64,000 bases of DNA from Cellulosimicrobium protaetiae (GTDB lineage: Bacteria > Actinomycetota > Actinomycetes > Actinomycetales > Cellulomonadaceae), in NCBI RefSeq assembly GCF_009708005.2, contig NZ_CP052757.1:2976001-3040000 (forward strand). Direction: 5' to 3'. Shown here piece after piece: positions 1-7,500 of the stretch (within the stretch, counting starts at the first letter, position 1; the number at the start of each line of letters is the position of its first letter). The notes beneath the pieces are model-generated. The model was not told where the DNA came from and made no database searches. It saw only the letters and a program-made list of their open reading frames with translations. A program made the translations under genes and the position numbers.

Positions 1-1332
1 CCGTACCGCGCGCTCGACCTGGTCGCGGCCGCGCGCACCGCGTCGCGCGAGGAGGCGTTCGCCGCCGAGGACGAGGCCCTCGCGGACCTCATCATGAGCG
101 ACGAGATGCGCGCGAGCGTGTACGCGTTCCAGCTCGTCTCGAAGGGCAAGCGTCCCCAGGGCGCGCCCGACCCGAAGCTCGCCCGCCCCGTCACCCGGGT
201 GGGGATCGTCGGCGCCGGTCTCATGGCCGCGCAGATCGCGCTGCTGTTCGCCCAGCGCCTCCAGGTGCCGGTCGTCATGCGCGACCTCGACCAGGAGCGG
301 GTCGACAAGGGTCTCGGCTACGTCCGCGCGACGGTCGAGAAGCTCGTCGGCTCGGGCCGCATGTCCGCGGACACGGGCGCGCGCATCGTCGGCTCCGTGC
401 ACGGCACGACCGAGCTCGGCGACTTCGCGGGCTGCGACGTCGTCATCGAGGCCGTCACGGAGATCCTCGGGCTCAAGAAGAAGGTCTTCGCCGAGCTCGA
501 GAGCGTCCTCTCGCCCGAGGCCGTGCTGCTGACCAACACCTCCGCGCTGTCGATCACCGAGATGGCGGCCGACCTCCAGCACCCCGAGCGCGTCGTCGGG
601 ATGCACTTCTTCAACCCCGTCGCGCAGATGCCGCTCGTCGAGATCATCCAGGCGGCGAAGACGGACGACGCCGCGCTCGCCACGGCGTTCGCCATGACGA
701 AGAAGCTCCGCAAGACGGCCGTGCTCGTCGCGGACCGCCCCGGCTTCGTCGTCAACCGTCTGCTCATCCTGCTCATGGGCAAGATCGTCGAGGCGGTCGA
801 GAACGGCACGTCGGTCGAGGTCGCGGACCGCGCCGTCGCACCGCTCGGCCTGCCGATGCCGCCGTTCGCGCTGTTCGACCTCGTGGGTCCCGCCGTCGGC
901 CTGCACGTCCTCACGTCGCTGCGCGAGGACCTGGGCGACCGGTTCCCCGAGTCCCCGGGCCTGCAGCGCATCGTCGACGAGCAGATCCCCGTCGTGCTCG
1001 ACGCACCCAAGGGGCTCCCGAAGCCGGTCGACCCCGCGATCCAGGCCGTGTTCGGGACGGGCGAGGCTGGTGGCGCGGGGGCTCTGGACGAGGCGGGCGT
1101 CCTCGACTCCGTCCTCACGGCGCTCACGCAGGAGATCGGGCGCATGCTCGACGAGGGCGTCGTCGCGAGCCCGTCGCAGATCGACCTGTGCATGATCCTC
1201 GGCGCCGGGTGGGGCTTCCACCTCGGCGGCATCACGCCGTACCTCGACCGCACGGGGTACAGCGAGAAGGTCCTGGGCCGCCGGCTCCTGCCCGACGGCG
1301 TCGCGAACGTCCCCGCGGCGTCGCGCGTCTGA
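1..1332 (+). CDS. 3-hydroxyacyl-CoA dehydrogenase (FadB/FadJ-type), C-terminal part, cut by window start
   Basis: The frame is open from base 1, so the Met at 94 is internal and the true start lies outside the window. The residues before it (PYRALDLVAAARTAS, ending ALADLIMSDEMRASVYAF) look like the end of an enoyl-CoA hydratase/crotonase domain, which indicates a bifunctional FadB-like protein. Next comes a Rossmann NAD-binding site GIVGAGLMAAQIA, the 3-hydroxyacyl-CoA dehydrogenase block MHFFNPVAQMPLVEII with the catalytic His, and RPGFVVNRLLILLMGKI leading into the helical C-terminal domain. It would oxidise 3-hydroxyacyl-CoA to 3-oxoacyl-CoA with NAD in cytoplasmic fatty-acid beta-oxidation. 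A strong hairpin follows 27 bases after the stop. The partner thiolase is not visible here. Confidence 0.93.
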   Translation, partial: PYRALDLVAAARTASREEAFAAEDEALADLIMSDEMRASVYAFQLVSKGKRPQGAPDPKLARPVTRVGIVGAGLMAAQIALLFAQRLQVPVVMRDLDQERVDKGLGYVRATVEKLVGSGRMSADTGARIVGSVHGTTELGDFAGCDVVIEAVTEILGLKKKVFAELESVLSPEAVLLTNTSALSITEMAADLQHPERVVGMHFFNPVAQMPLVEIIQAAKTDDAALATAFAMTKKLRKTAVLVADRPGFVVNRLLILLMGKIVEAVENGTSVEVADRAVAPLGLPMPPFALFDLVGPAVGLHVLTSLREDLGDRFPESPGLQRIVDEQIPVVLDAPKGLPKPVDPAIQAVFGTGEAGGAGALDEAGVLDSVLTALTQEIGRMLDEGVVASPSQIDLCMILGAGWGFHLGGITPYLDRTGYSEKVLGRRLLPDGVANVPAASRV

Positions 1333-1358
1333 GCCACTCGGCAGCACCCCGGCTGCCC

Positions 1359-1410
1359 AGCATGCGGTCGTGGCCCGTCCCGCGCTCGGGACGGGCCACG
1401 ACCGCATGCT
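1359..1410. terminator. Perfect 24-bp inverted repeat with 4-nt loop after fadB
   Basis: Arm 1 occupies 1359-1382 and arm 2 1387-1410, with loop CGCT; the arms are exact reverse complements (AGCATGCGGTCG... / ...CGACCGCATGCT). The hairpin sits just downstream of the fadB stop. There is no T-run, as is usual in high-GC actinomycetes, so it is read as an intrinsic-type terminator. An unrecognised dyad element cannot be excluded. Confidence 0.7.
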
Positions 1411-1555
1411 CGGCGGTCGACCTGGGCATGGTCGGCTGCCCTACCGGGGGCGGACCCCTTCTCGTCGCCGCCCGTCCGCGGTCGTACGACGACCGTGCGG
1501 AGGTTCCGTTCGCGGCCCGATCCGTCGAACTCGCGTGCTCCGTAGCGTCGTGGGC

Positions 1556-2128
1556 ATGACGAACTCCGCCTCTGCGCAGCCTACGACCGACCTCCCCCTG
1601 ACCACGACCCCCCGCGGCACGACCGAGCGCCGCATGCTGGGCGCCCTCACGCTCGCCGCGGGCGCCGCCCTCCTGCTGTCCGCGTGCGGGAGCATCGGCG
1701 AGGCGGTCGCCGAGAACCGCGCGGGCCACACGAAGACGTACGAGTTCGCGACCGGGAAGGCCGGCTAGGCCGATGCCGTGCTCCCCGACTGGGTCCCCGA
1801 CTCCGCCACCGACGTACGGGAGGTGGTCCGCACGACCGGTGACGAGCGGATCCTCACGATGACGGCCGACCTCGGCGCGCTGCCCGAGAGCTGCACCCCC
1901 GTCTCGGCGCAGCACCCGCTGGAGCCTCGGCCCGAGCGTGGCGAGCTGACCGCCGCGGACTACCGCACGACGGCGACTCTCCAGGCGTCGTGGTGGGACG
2001 AGGGCACCGAGCAGTCCGCGACCGCGATGTGCGGGAAGTGGTGGGTCGGGTCGCGCGACGGCGCGCTGTTCGGGTTCACGCCCGAGCTAAAGGTCGTCGA
2101 GGTCGAGGACCAGCCCGACCCGGCCTGA
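1556..2128 (+). pseudogene. Secreted lipoprotein gene interrupted by an in-frame TAG at 1766-1768
   Basis: Two open segments lie in the same frame, separated only by one amber codon. The first (1556-1765, 70 codons) begins ATG and has RR, a hydrophobic stretch LGALTLAAGAALL and lipobox LLSAC (Cys about residue 44), i.e. a lipoprotein signal. It ends YEFATGKAG-stop. Reading on gives ADAVLPDWVPDSATDVREVVRTTGDERILTMTADL and continues to 2128 with TAMCGKWWVGSRDGALFGF. The run VLPDWVPDSATDV has no convincing start of its own (GTG at 1778 lacks a ribosome binding site) and looks like the mature domain of a small actinobacterial lipoprotein family. Removing the stop gives one protein of about 190 residues. 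Likely a recent nonsense mutation (one base from GAG, AAG or CAG) or a sequencing error; function unknown. Confidence 0.75.
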
Positions 2129-2129
2129 G

Positions 2130-2900
2130 TCAGTCCTCCCAGCCCATGCGCAGCACCTCGAACGCGACGGCGTGCGCGACGCCCATGCGCTCGCACGTGG
2201 GCGCGCTCATGGACGCGAGGAACGCGGCCGGGTCGAAGTCCGCCCAGCCGAGGCCGTCGAGGTAGGCGGCGTGCGCGCGCAGCGACGCGACGCCCGCGTC
2301 GAAGGTCGCGCTCACGTCGACGCCGTGCGCGGCGTCGGGCGACGCCGCGACCCAGACCTGGCGCACCCCACCCCAGGGCTCGATCCCGTCCGTCTCGACC
2401 TGCTCGCGGAACACCCACCGGTTCCCCGCGTCGCGCACGGCGTCGACGACGGCCCGTCCGGTCGCGACGTGGTCCGCCTGGTTGAGCATCCCGCCCGGGA
2501 ACGTCTCGCGGTAGTTCCCGGTGATCACGACGTCGGGCCGGTGGCGCCGGACCGCTCCCGCGACCGCCCGCCGCAGCGGCAGCCCGTACTCGAGCACGCC
2601 GTCCGGCAGCCCGAGGAACTCGACCTCCTCGACGCCGACGACCCGCCCGGACGCGATCTGCTCCGCCTCGCGCACGCGGCGCGCCTCGTCGGGGTCCATG
2701 CCGTCGATGCCGGCCTCGCCGCTCGTCACCATGCAGTAGACGACCCGCTTGCCCTGGCCCGTCCACCGCGCGACCGCCGCCGCGGCGCCGAACTCCATGT
2801 CGTCCGGATGGGCGACGACGACGAGCGCCGTGGACCAGTCCTCGGGCAGCGGGGTCAGGGGCGGGGTGGGGATCGCGGAGGTGCCGGAGTCGTCGGTCAT
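2130..2900 (-). CDS. PIG-L family (LmbE-like) deacetylase
   Basis: The 256-residue protein carries the zinc-site signature AHPDDMEFG near residue 30 and a second metal-binding block NQADHVATGRAV about residue 145, both diagnostic of the PIG-L/LmbE N-acetyl-glucosaminyl deacetylase family, which includes MshB, Mca and BshB. The order alpha/beta core, then TSGEAG and EVEFLGLPDG, fits the family. Exact substrate is not determinable; the family hydrolyses N-acetyl groups from sugar or thiol conjugates. It lies 18 bases downstream of a GNAT acetyltransferase on the same strand, and both proteins begin with a TDDS motif, so they are probably co-transcribed. Confidence 0.88.
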   Translation of the reverse strand: MTDDSGTSAIPTPPLTPLPEDWSTALVVVAHPDDMEFGAAAAVARWTGQGKRVVYCMVTSGEAGIDGMDPDEARRVREAEQIASGRVVGVEEVEFLGLPDGVLEYGLPLRRAVAGAVRRHRPDVVITGNYRETFPGGMLNQADHVATGRAVVDAVRDAGNRWVFREQVETDGIEPWGGVRQVWVAASPDAAHGVDVSATFDAGVASLRAHAAYLDGLGWADFDPAAFLASMSAPTCERMGVAHAVAFEVLRMGWED

Positions 2901-2918
2901 ACGACAGACGCTAGGCCG

Positions 2919-3632
2919 TCACGCGTCCCGCGGCGCGTCCAGGCCGAGCAGGACGCGCACCGGCCCGAGGCCCTCGATCGAGACCGCAGGGCGGTCGGTC
3001 CGCGCCTCCCACGCCTCCCGCGCGAGGCGGTACCGCTGGGACACGGCTGCCTTCCCTTCGCGCGCGACCACGTCGACGCCGTCCGGGGCGTAGCCGAGCG
3101 CCCGCGTGACGCCGTTCGAGGCGGCGTTGTCGGCGAACGCGGTCGTCACGGCCGACTCTGCGCCGAGGCCCGCGAACGCGAGGTGGAGCACGGCCTGGCG
3201 CATGCGGCGGCCGACGCCTCGGCCCTGATGACGCCGGCCGAGCCACGAGCCCGTCTCGACGACGCGGGTCACCGCGAAGTCCGTCGCCATGAGCGCCTGG
3301 ACGCCCAGCACCTCGTCGCCACCGTCCGCGTCCGGGCGCGCGCGGACGACCGCGAGCTCGATCGCGAAGCGCTCCGGCGAGACCGAGGCACGCGCGCTCC
3401 ACTGGTACGCGAGGACGCTGCGCGCGACCTCCAGCGGCGTCCCGCGGGTCCAGGGCGTCGTGAACGGCATCGCGTCCGGGGCGTGCACACCGTCAGCCGC
3501 GAGCCGGGCGAGGTCCAGCAGGAGGTCGTCGTCGATGGCGCGCAGGGTGAGGTCGCCGCACCGCACGCGCAGCCCGGCGAGCGGCCACAGGTCGACGTCG
3601 GTGAGGGCGGGCGTCCGGGAGTCGTCGGTCAC
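2919..3632 (-). CDS. GNAT-family N-acetyltransferase
   Basis: A 237-residue protein starting at GTG 3632 (VTDDSRTPALTDVDLWPL). It shows the RimJ/RimL-like layout: N-terminal LRVRCGDLTLRAIDDD, substrate-side FTTPWTRGTPLEVARSVLAYQW, a central strand EVLGVQALMATDF, and the acetyl-CoA pyrophosphate loop RRHQGRGVGRRMRQAVLHLAF (Q/R-x-x-G-x-G), followed by AFADNAASNGVTRALGY. The frame stays open far upstream inside the helicase gene, but that part is composition-driven; GTG 3632 is the first start that gives a normal family length. The acetyl acceptor is unknown. The downstream neighbour is a PIG-L deacetylase. Confidence 0.85.
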   Translation of the reverse strand: MTDDSRTPALTDVDLWPLAGLRVRCGDLTLRAIDDDLLLDLARLAADGVHAPDAMPFTTPWTRGTPLEVARSVLAYQWSARASVSPERFAIELAVVRARPDADGGDEVLGVQALMATDFAVTRVVETGSWLGRRHQGRGVGRRMRQAVLHLAFAGLGAESAVTTAFADNAASNGVTRALGYAPDGVDVVAREGKAAVSQRYRLAREAWEARTDRPAVSIEGLGPVRVLLGLDAPRDA

Positions 3633-3727
3633 CGTGCGATCCTCACGGACGCGCGACGCACGGACAAGGACATTCGTCCGAAGGGTTTCGCCGCCGCGCC
3701 CTCCGGGGGGCGCGCGCGGACGGTCGC

Positions 3728-5950
3728 TCAGTCCTCGACGACGGCGTCCTTGACGGATGTGACGGCCGGGTCGACGAAGAGCCGTGCCCGCTCGGCGTCG
3801 ACCACGGCGCGCGCCAGCGACGCCTCGGACACGTCGACCGCGCCCGCGACCTCCTCCGCGAGCGCGCTGCGGCGCGCGTACGCGTCGAACAGCCGGGCCT
3901 TGGTCCCGAGCAGGCGCACGAGGTGCTCGTCGACGCTGTCGACCGTGAGCAGGCGGTGCACCTGGACCGTCTCGACCTGCCCCATGCGGTGGGCGCGCGC
4001 GACGGCCTGCGCCTCGGTCGTGGGCTTGGTCTGCGGCTCGCACAGGATCACCACCGAGGCAGCCTGGAGGTTGAGGCCCACTCCCCCGACGTCGATCTGG
4101 CTCACGAGCACTCGCGGCGTCTCGGCCGCGGTGAAGTCGTCGACGATCGTCTGGCGCGTGCGCGCAGGCACCGAGCCGGTCAGCGGGGCGAGCGCGAGAT
4201 CCCCCAGCGCGCGGGCGACGACGTCGACGACGTCCCGGAAGTACGAGAACACGACCACCTTGCGCCCGTTCTCGGCCGCCTCGCGCGCGAGCTCCACGAG
4301 CCGGCGCAGCTTCGCCGAGTCCTCGGGATGCTCGACCGCGAACGCCGCCCGCCGCATCGCCATGAACGACCCGGCCTCGACCGCCTCGCGGTACGCCGCG
4401 CCGTCGACCGCACCGAGGCGCTCCCACTCGTCGACCTGCACCAGCTCGGGCAGCTCCTCGAGCACGTCCTCGGCGTTGCGCCGCAGGTAGGCGGGCGCGA
4501 CGGCGTGCCGGAACGCGTCGGGCCCCGCCGCACCGTGGGCCGCGTCGAGACGGGCAGCGAGGTCTGGCTGGAGGTAGCCCAGCAGGGTGCGGAACTCCTC
4601 GACCCGGTTCTCCATGGGGGTCCCGGTGAGGAGCAGCACGTGCTCGGTCGTCCCGGCGAGGGTTGCGACGGCGACCGAGCGCTTCGCGAGCGGGTTCTTC
4701 ACGTAGTGCGCCTCGTCCACGACGAGCACGGCGGGACCGGCGGACCCGGCCGTCGCGAAGGCCCCGGTCCCGGCGCGACGCAGTACCGCGAACGTCACGA
4801 CCGCGACGCCGCCGGTCGCGCACCACGCCTCGGCGGCCTCGTCGCGATCCTCGCCGTGCACGGCGTGGACCGGGAGGTCCGCGTGCGCGCGCAGCTCGCG
4901 CACCCAGTTCTCCAGCACGCTCGCCGGGCACACGACGAGAGCGTGCGTCGCGCCGCGCGCGAGGAGGTGCGCGACGACGGCGATCGCCTGGACGGTCTTG
5001 CCGAGCCCCATCTCGTCGCCGAGCACCACGCGTCGCTGCGCGAGCGCGAAGCGCGCGCCGAACGCCTGGTAGCCGCGCAGCGAGACCCGCAGCAGGGTCT
5101 CGTCGAGCGCCTGCGTCTGCACGCGGTCGACGAGCTCGGCGGGCAGGTGACCCTCGGCGGCGGCGACGTCGCGGCCGGTGGGGGCGACGCCGTCGAGCAG
5201 CGCGTAGTACGCCGCCGACCGTCGCCGGAAGCCCGCCCAGGCGTCGTAGGGGCCCACCGGCTCGGCGAGCAGGCCCGTGACCCGGCGCGCGTCCTCGACC
5301 AGACCCGTCGCCCGGGCCCGCTCCGCGACCCCGGCGAGCGTCGCCACCGCCGCGAACGCCCGACGGCGCCGCTCGCCCCACGCGAGGAGGCGGCGCGGCC
5401 CGCTCGCGACGACCCGCGCGTCGTCGTGCACGCGCTCGTGCTCCGCGAGCGCGGAGCGCACCTGGTCGCCGTACCGGGCCACCGCCGCGTCCGCCTGGTC
5501 GAGCGTGTGCAGCGCCTGGACGAGCGCTGTCGCGACCGGGTCGCGCGGCGTGAGGTCGATCCGGAAGCGCAGGCTCTCGCGCACCGCGCGCGCGACCTGC
5601 TCGGCGGCGGCGAGCAGGTGCGTCGCGGTCTGCGGGCCGACGTCAGGGACTCTCTCCAGGCCGGCGCGTCCGAGGCGTGCGACCTCGCCCACCGTCCGGA
5701 CGCCGGCGTCCGCGAGGGCCCCGAGCCGGAGCCGCTCGCGCGTGACGTCGCGCAGCGCCGCGACGTCCACCGTGTCGAGCCGCGCGAGGACCTTCTCCTC
5801 GCGACTGTCGCCGAACGCCGCGCGCACCCGGTCGCGCGCCGCCGCCGGGGCCGCCGCCAGTGCCGCGAGCAGAGAGGCCAGCTCGTCCGCCTCCTCGACG
5901 ACCGCCCGCGCCGCGGCGATGTCCGGCCGTGCGACGGTGGAGGTGGTCAC
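3728..5950 (-). CDS. SNF2-family DEAD/DEAH-box helicase with N-terminal helix-hairpin-helix
   Basis: 740 residues. The N-terminal 290 residues include a helix-hairpin-helix-like segment (RLGRAGLERVPDVGPQTATHLLAAAEQV), suggesting DNA binding. The ATPase core follows: motif I GDEMGLGKTVQAIA, motif II VLVVDEAHYVKN, motif III LLLTGTPMENR, then C-terminal helicase motifs VLVSQIDVGGVGLNLQAA and AVARAHRMGQVETVQVHRL (motif VI). These are classic SNF2 translocase signatures, so it probably remodels or translocates on duplex DNA. The GTG start overlaps the stop of the upstream Doc toxin gene (GTGA at 5947-5950), implying translational coupling. No nuclease domain is visible in the protein. Confidence 0.9.
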   Translation of the reverse strand: MTTSTVARPDIAAARAVVEEADELASLLAALAAAPAAARDRVRAAFGDSREEKVLARLDTVDVAALRDVTRERLRLGALADAGVRTVGEVARLGRAGLERVPDVGPQTATHLLAAAEQVARAVRESLRFRIDLTPRDPVATALVQALHTLDQADAAVARYGDQVRSALAEHERVHDDARVVASGPRRLLAWGERRRRAFAAVATLAGVAERARATGLVEDARRVTGLLAEPVGPYDAWAGFRRRSAAYYALLDGVAPTGRDVAAAEGHLPAELVDRVQTQALDETLLRVSLRGYQAFGARFALAQRRVVLGDEMGLGKTVQAIAVVAHLLARGATHALVVCPASVLENWVRELRAHADLPVHAVHGEDRDEAAEAWCATGGVAVVTFAVLRRAGTGAFATAGSAGPAVLVVDEAHYVKNPLAKRSVAVATLAGTTEHVLLLTGTPMENRVEEFRTLLGYLQPDLAARLDAAHGAAGPDAFRHAVAPAYLRRNAEDVLEELPELVQVDEWERLGAVDGAAYREAVEAGSFMAMRRAAFAVEHPEDSAKLRRLVELAREAAENGRKVVVFSYFRDVVDVVARALGDLALAPLTGSVPARTRQTIVDDFTAAETPRVLVSQIDVGGVGLNLQAASVVILCEPQTKPTTEAQAVARAHRMGQVETVQVHRLLTVDSVDEHLVRLLGTKARLFDAYARRSALAEEVAGAVDVSEASLARAVVDAERARLFVDPAVTSVKDAVVED

Positions 5951-6333
5951 GACTCCGGGCGCACGACGTGACCCGCGAGCTCGCGCGCGACCTCGGCGAC
6001 CTCGTCGATCTCACCAGCCGCGATGCCGACCACGAGCGCGTACGCCACCTCCTGCGGCATGGCGAGCCGCGCACCGTTCACCGCGTAGAACAGCCTCGTG
6101 GCGACCCATCCGAGCCGCTTGTTGCCGTCGATCAGGGCGTGGTTCTTCGTGAGGGAGAGAAGCAGGGACGCCGCCTTCTCGTCGAAGGCGGGATACGCCT
6201 CGACCCCGAACATGGACGCCGCCGGACGAGCCAGGGCCGACGACAGCAGGCCGTAGTCCCGCACGGCCGGCGGGTGCCCGAGAAACGCCGTCGCCGCGGC
6301 GACGAGGTCGTCCTCGTCGAGGTAGACGACCAC
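5947..6333 (-). CDS. Doc/Fic-family toxin (death-on-curing type)
   Basis: A 128-residue protein of typical Doc length, starting at GTG 6333. The Fic/Doc catalytic motif is clear: KNHALIDGNKRLGWVATRLF, matching H-x-F/L-x-D-G-N-K-R. Phage P1 Doc uses this motif to phosphorylate EF-Tu, while Fic enzymes AMPylate targets. GNKR rather than GNGR points to the Doc kinase type. It begins two bases after the stop of a small ribbon-helix-helix antitoxin gene. Its own stop overlaps the helicase start. The activity on a host target is inferred from the motif only. Confidence 0.88.
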   Translation of the reverse strand: MVVYLDEDDLVAAATAFLGHPPAVRDYGLLSSALARPAASMFGVEAYPAFDEKAASLLLSLTKNHALIDGNKRLGWVATRLFYAVNGARLAMPQEVAYALVVGIAAGEIDEVAEVARELAGHVVRPES

Positions 6334-6335
6334 GG

Positions 6336-6533
6336 CTACTGCGCGAGCCGGTCGAGCAGCTCCCGGTCCTCCGCCACGATGTCGGCCAGCATCCGGTCGC
6401 GCATCTCCCGCCGCTTCGCGTCGTACTCGACGACCGCTCGTGCTACCGCGGTGTTCGCCGAGATGCCCTCGCGGTGGGCGATACGCTCCAGCGCCGCCTG
6501 TGCGTCGTCGTCGAGCCGCAACGTCATGGCCAT
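6336..6533 (-). CDS. Ribbon-helix-helix antitoxin partner of the Doc toxin
   Basis: A 65-residue protein MAMTLRLDDDAQAALERIAHREG: one beta strand (MTLRLDDD) followed by two helices, which is the CopG/Arc ribbon-helix-helix DNA-binding fold. A charged C-terminal tail (RREMRDRMLADIVAEDRELLDRLAQ) would wrap the toxin. The Met at 6533 is chosen over an upstream Met because GGAAGGG precedes it and the upstream residues do not resemble the family. It is first in the operon, as expected for an autoregulating antitoxin, and a direct-repeat operator candidate lies 20 bases upstream. Confidence 0.85.
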   Translation of the reverse strand: MAMTLRLDDDAQAALERIAHREGISANTAVARAVVEYDAKRREMRDRMLADIVAEDRELLDRLAQ

Positions 6534-6552
6534 GGAAACGCCCTTCCGGTCT

Positions 6553-6570
6553 GGTATCACTACGGTATCA
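6553..6570. promoter_or_regulatory. Direct repeat operator candidate of the antitoxin-toxin operon
   Basis: Two exact copies of GGTATCA (6553-6559 and 6564-6570) are spaced 11 bases start to start, about one helical turn. On the minus strand this reads TGATACCGTAGTGATACC just upstream of the antitoxin start. Ribbon-helix-helix dimers bind such closely spaced short repeats, so autoregulation is the likely role. The TA-rich sequence is also the local promoter candidate. Confidence 0.55.
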
Positions 6571-6735
6571 GCCCGTGGTCCGTCAGCCCAGCAGGACGAC
6601 GACACGTGCGGGGTGCTCGACGTCGTCGACGAACACGCTGACCGGGAGCGGCGCTCGCCTCGCTGGCAGGGTCCTCGAGGACGAGCACGCCGTGGTGCAG
6701 GGAGGCGACGAACCCGCCGAGGAATGAGTCAGCGG

Positions 6736-7368
6736 TCATCGAGGACCACGCTCCGAGCGATCGCGCTCGGCGAGCCAGTGCTCCATCCGCGCCTGGGCCG
6801 CGTCGAGGAACGCCGTCTTGTCGCGCGTGTAGTCGTCGTAGTCGTCGGCGTCCGAGTGGCGCGCGGCGAGGCTCCGCTTCGTCGCCTCGTAGGCGGCCGC
6901 CTCGGCGGGGACGGCGCGCAGCCAGTCGCGGAACGCGACGACGTACGCGGCGAAGGGCGAGTCGAGGCGCCGGACGTGCAGGATCACGGGCGGCTCGCCC
7001 TCGACGTCGGTGCGGGTGAGCAGCCGCTTGCGGTACAGCGCCGGGTCCGGGTCGGCACCCGGGCGGGGGTTGTCGCGGTACACGCCCGGGGAGTCCGGGC
7101 GCGCGCCCCGCTCGATCGAGAACCCGAGCGGCGCGAGCTCTGCCTCCAGCGCCTCCTCGGTGGGCAGGGCCGCGAGGCGCACCTGGAGGTCGATGATCGG
7201 CTTCGCGGCGAGCCCGGGGACGGCGGTCGACCCGATGTGCTCCACCACGAGCGGGCCAGTGCCCTCGGGGGGATCGAGACGGCCCAGCGCGTCGGCGACG
7301 AGCCCGGTCCACCGCTCCCCGATCGCGGTCCATCGAGGGTCGTGGGCGTCGACGGTCACGGCTGGCAC
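6736..7368 (-). CDS. GrpB family protein (UPF0157, nucleotidyltransferase fold)
   Basis: 210 residues with the family signature VEHIGSTAVPGLAAKPIIDLQV near residue 45, the G-S-T and D-x-x motif of a nucleotidyltransferase-like active site, followed by HVRRLDSPFAAYVVAFRDWLRA and a C-terminal DDYDDYTRDKTAFLDA typical of GrpB proteins. The family is widespread with no firmly established reaction; members are found alone or fused to dephospho-CoA kinase. It is monocistronic by context. In the 202 bases between its stop and the antitoxin start, minus-strand frames give only short peptides without a supported start. Confidence 0.85.
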   Translation of the reverse strand: MPAVTVDAHDPRWTAIGERWTGLVADALGRLDPPEGTGPLVVEHIGSTAVPGLAAKPIIDLQVRLAALPTEEALEAELAPLGFSIERGARPDSPGVYRDNPRPGADPDPALYRKRLLTRTDVEGEPPVILHVRRLDSPFAAYVVAFRDWLRAVPAEAAAYEATKRSLAARHSDADDYDDYTRDKTAFLDAAQARMEHWLAERDRSERGPR

Positions 7369-7410
7369 CCCCGCACTCTACGGCCCGCGCCGCACCGAGG
7401 CGCCGCGCTG

Positions 7411-7470
7411 CCGAGACATGAGAAGTGGTCCCAGGACCACGTCGGTCCCGGTCCGCTTCTCACGTCTCGG
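7411..7470. terminator. Large imperfect dyad after pflA
   Basis: Arms 7411-7428 (CCGAGACATGAGAAGTGG) and 7453-7470 (CCGCTTCTCACGTCTCGG) pair at 16 of 18 positions. The span between them holds another short dyad, GTGGTCC-CA-GGACCAC, at 7426-7441. It begins about 30 bases past the pflA stop on the minus strand and lies upstream of the GrpB gene, so it most likely terminates the pfl operon. Confidence 0.5.
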
Positions 7471-7500
7471 GGAGCGGGGGCCTGTCGGCACGTCGTCGGG

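Noticed and set aside
1766-1768. Pyrrolysine or other recoding at the amber codon in the lipoprotein gene
   Set aside because: No pyrrolysine machinery is expected in this lineage and no recoding element was seen; a nonsense mutation or sequencing error is simpler.
6571-6735. Possible short gene on the minus strand (MTADSFLGGFVASLHHGVLVLEDPA, then VSVFVDDVEHPARVVVLLG in another frame)
   Set aside because: The two protein-like stretches are in different frames and neither has a supported start; may be a gene remnant but cannot be substantiated.
7426-7441. GTGGTCC-CA-GGACCAC as a regulatory operator
   Set aside because: It is nested in the larger dyad just past pflA and is better explained as part of a terminator structure.
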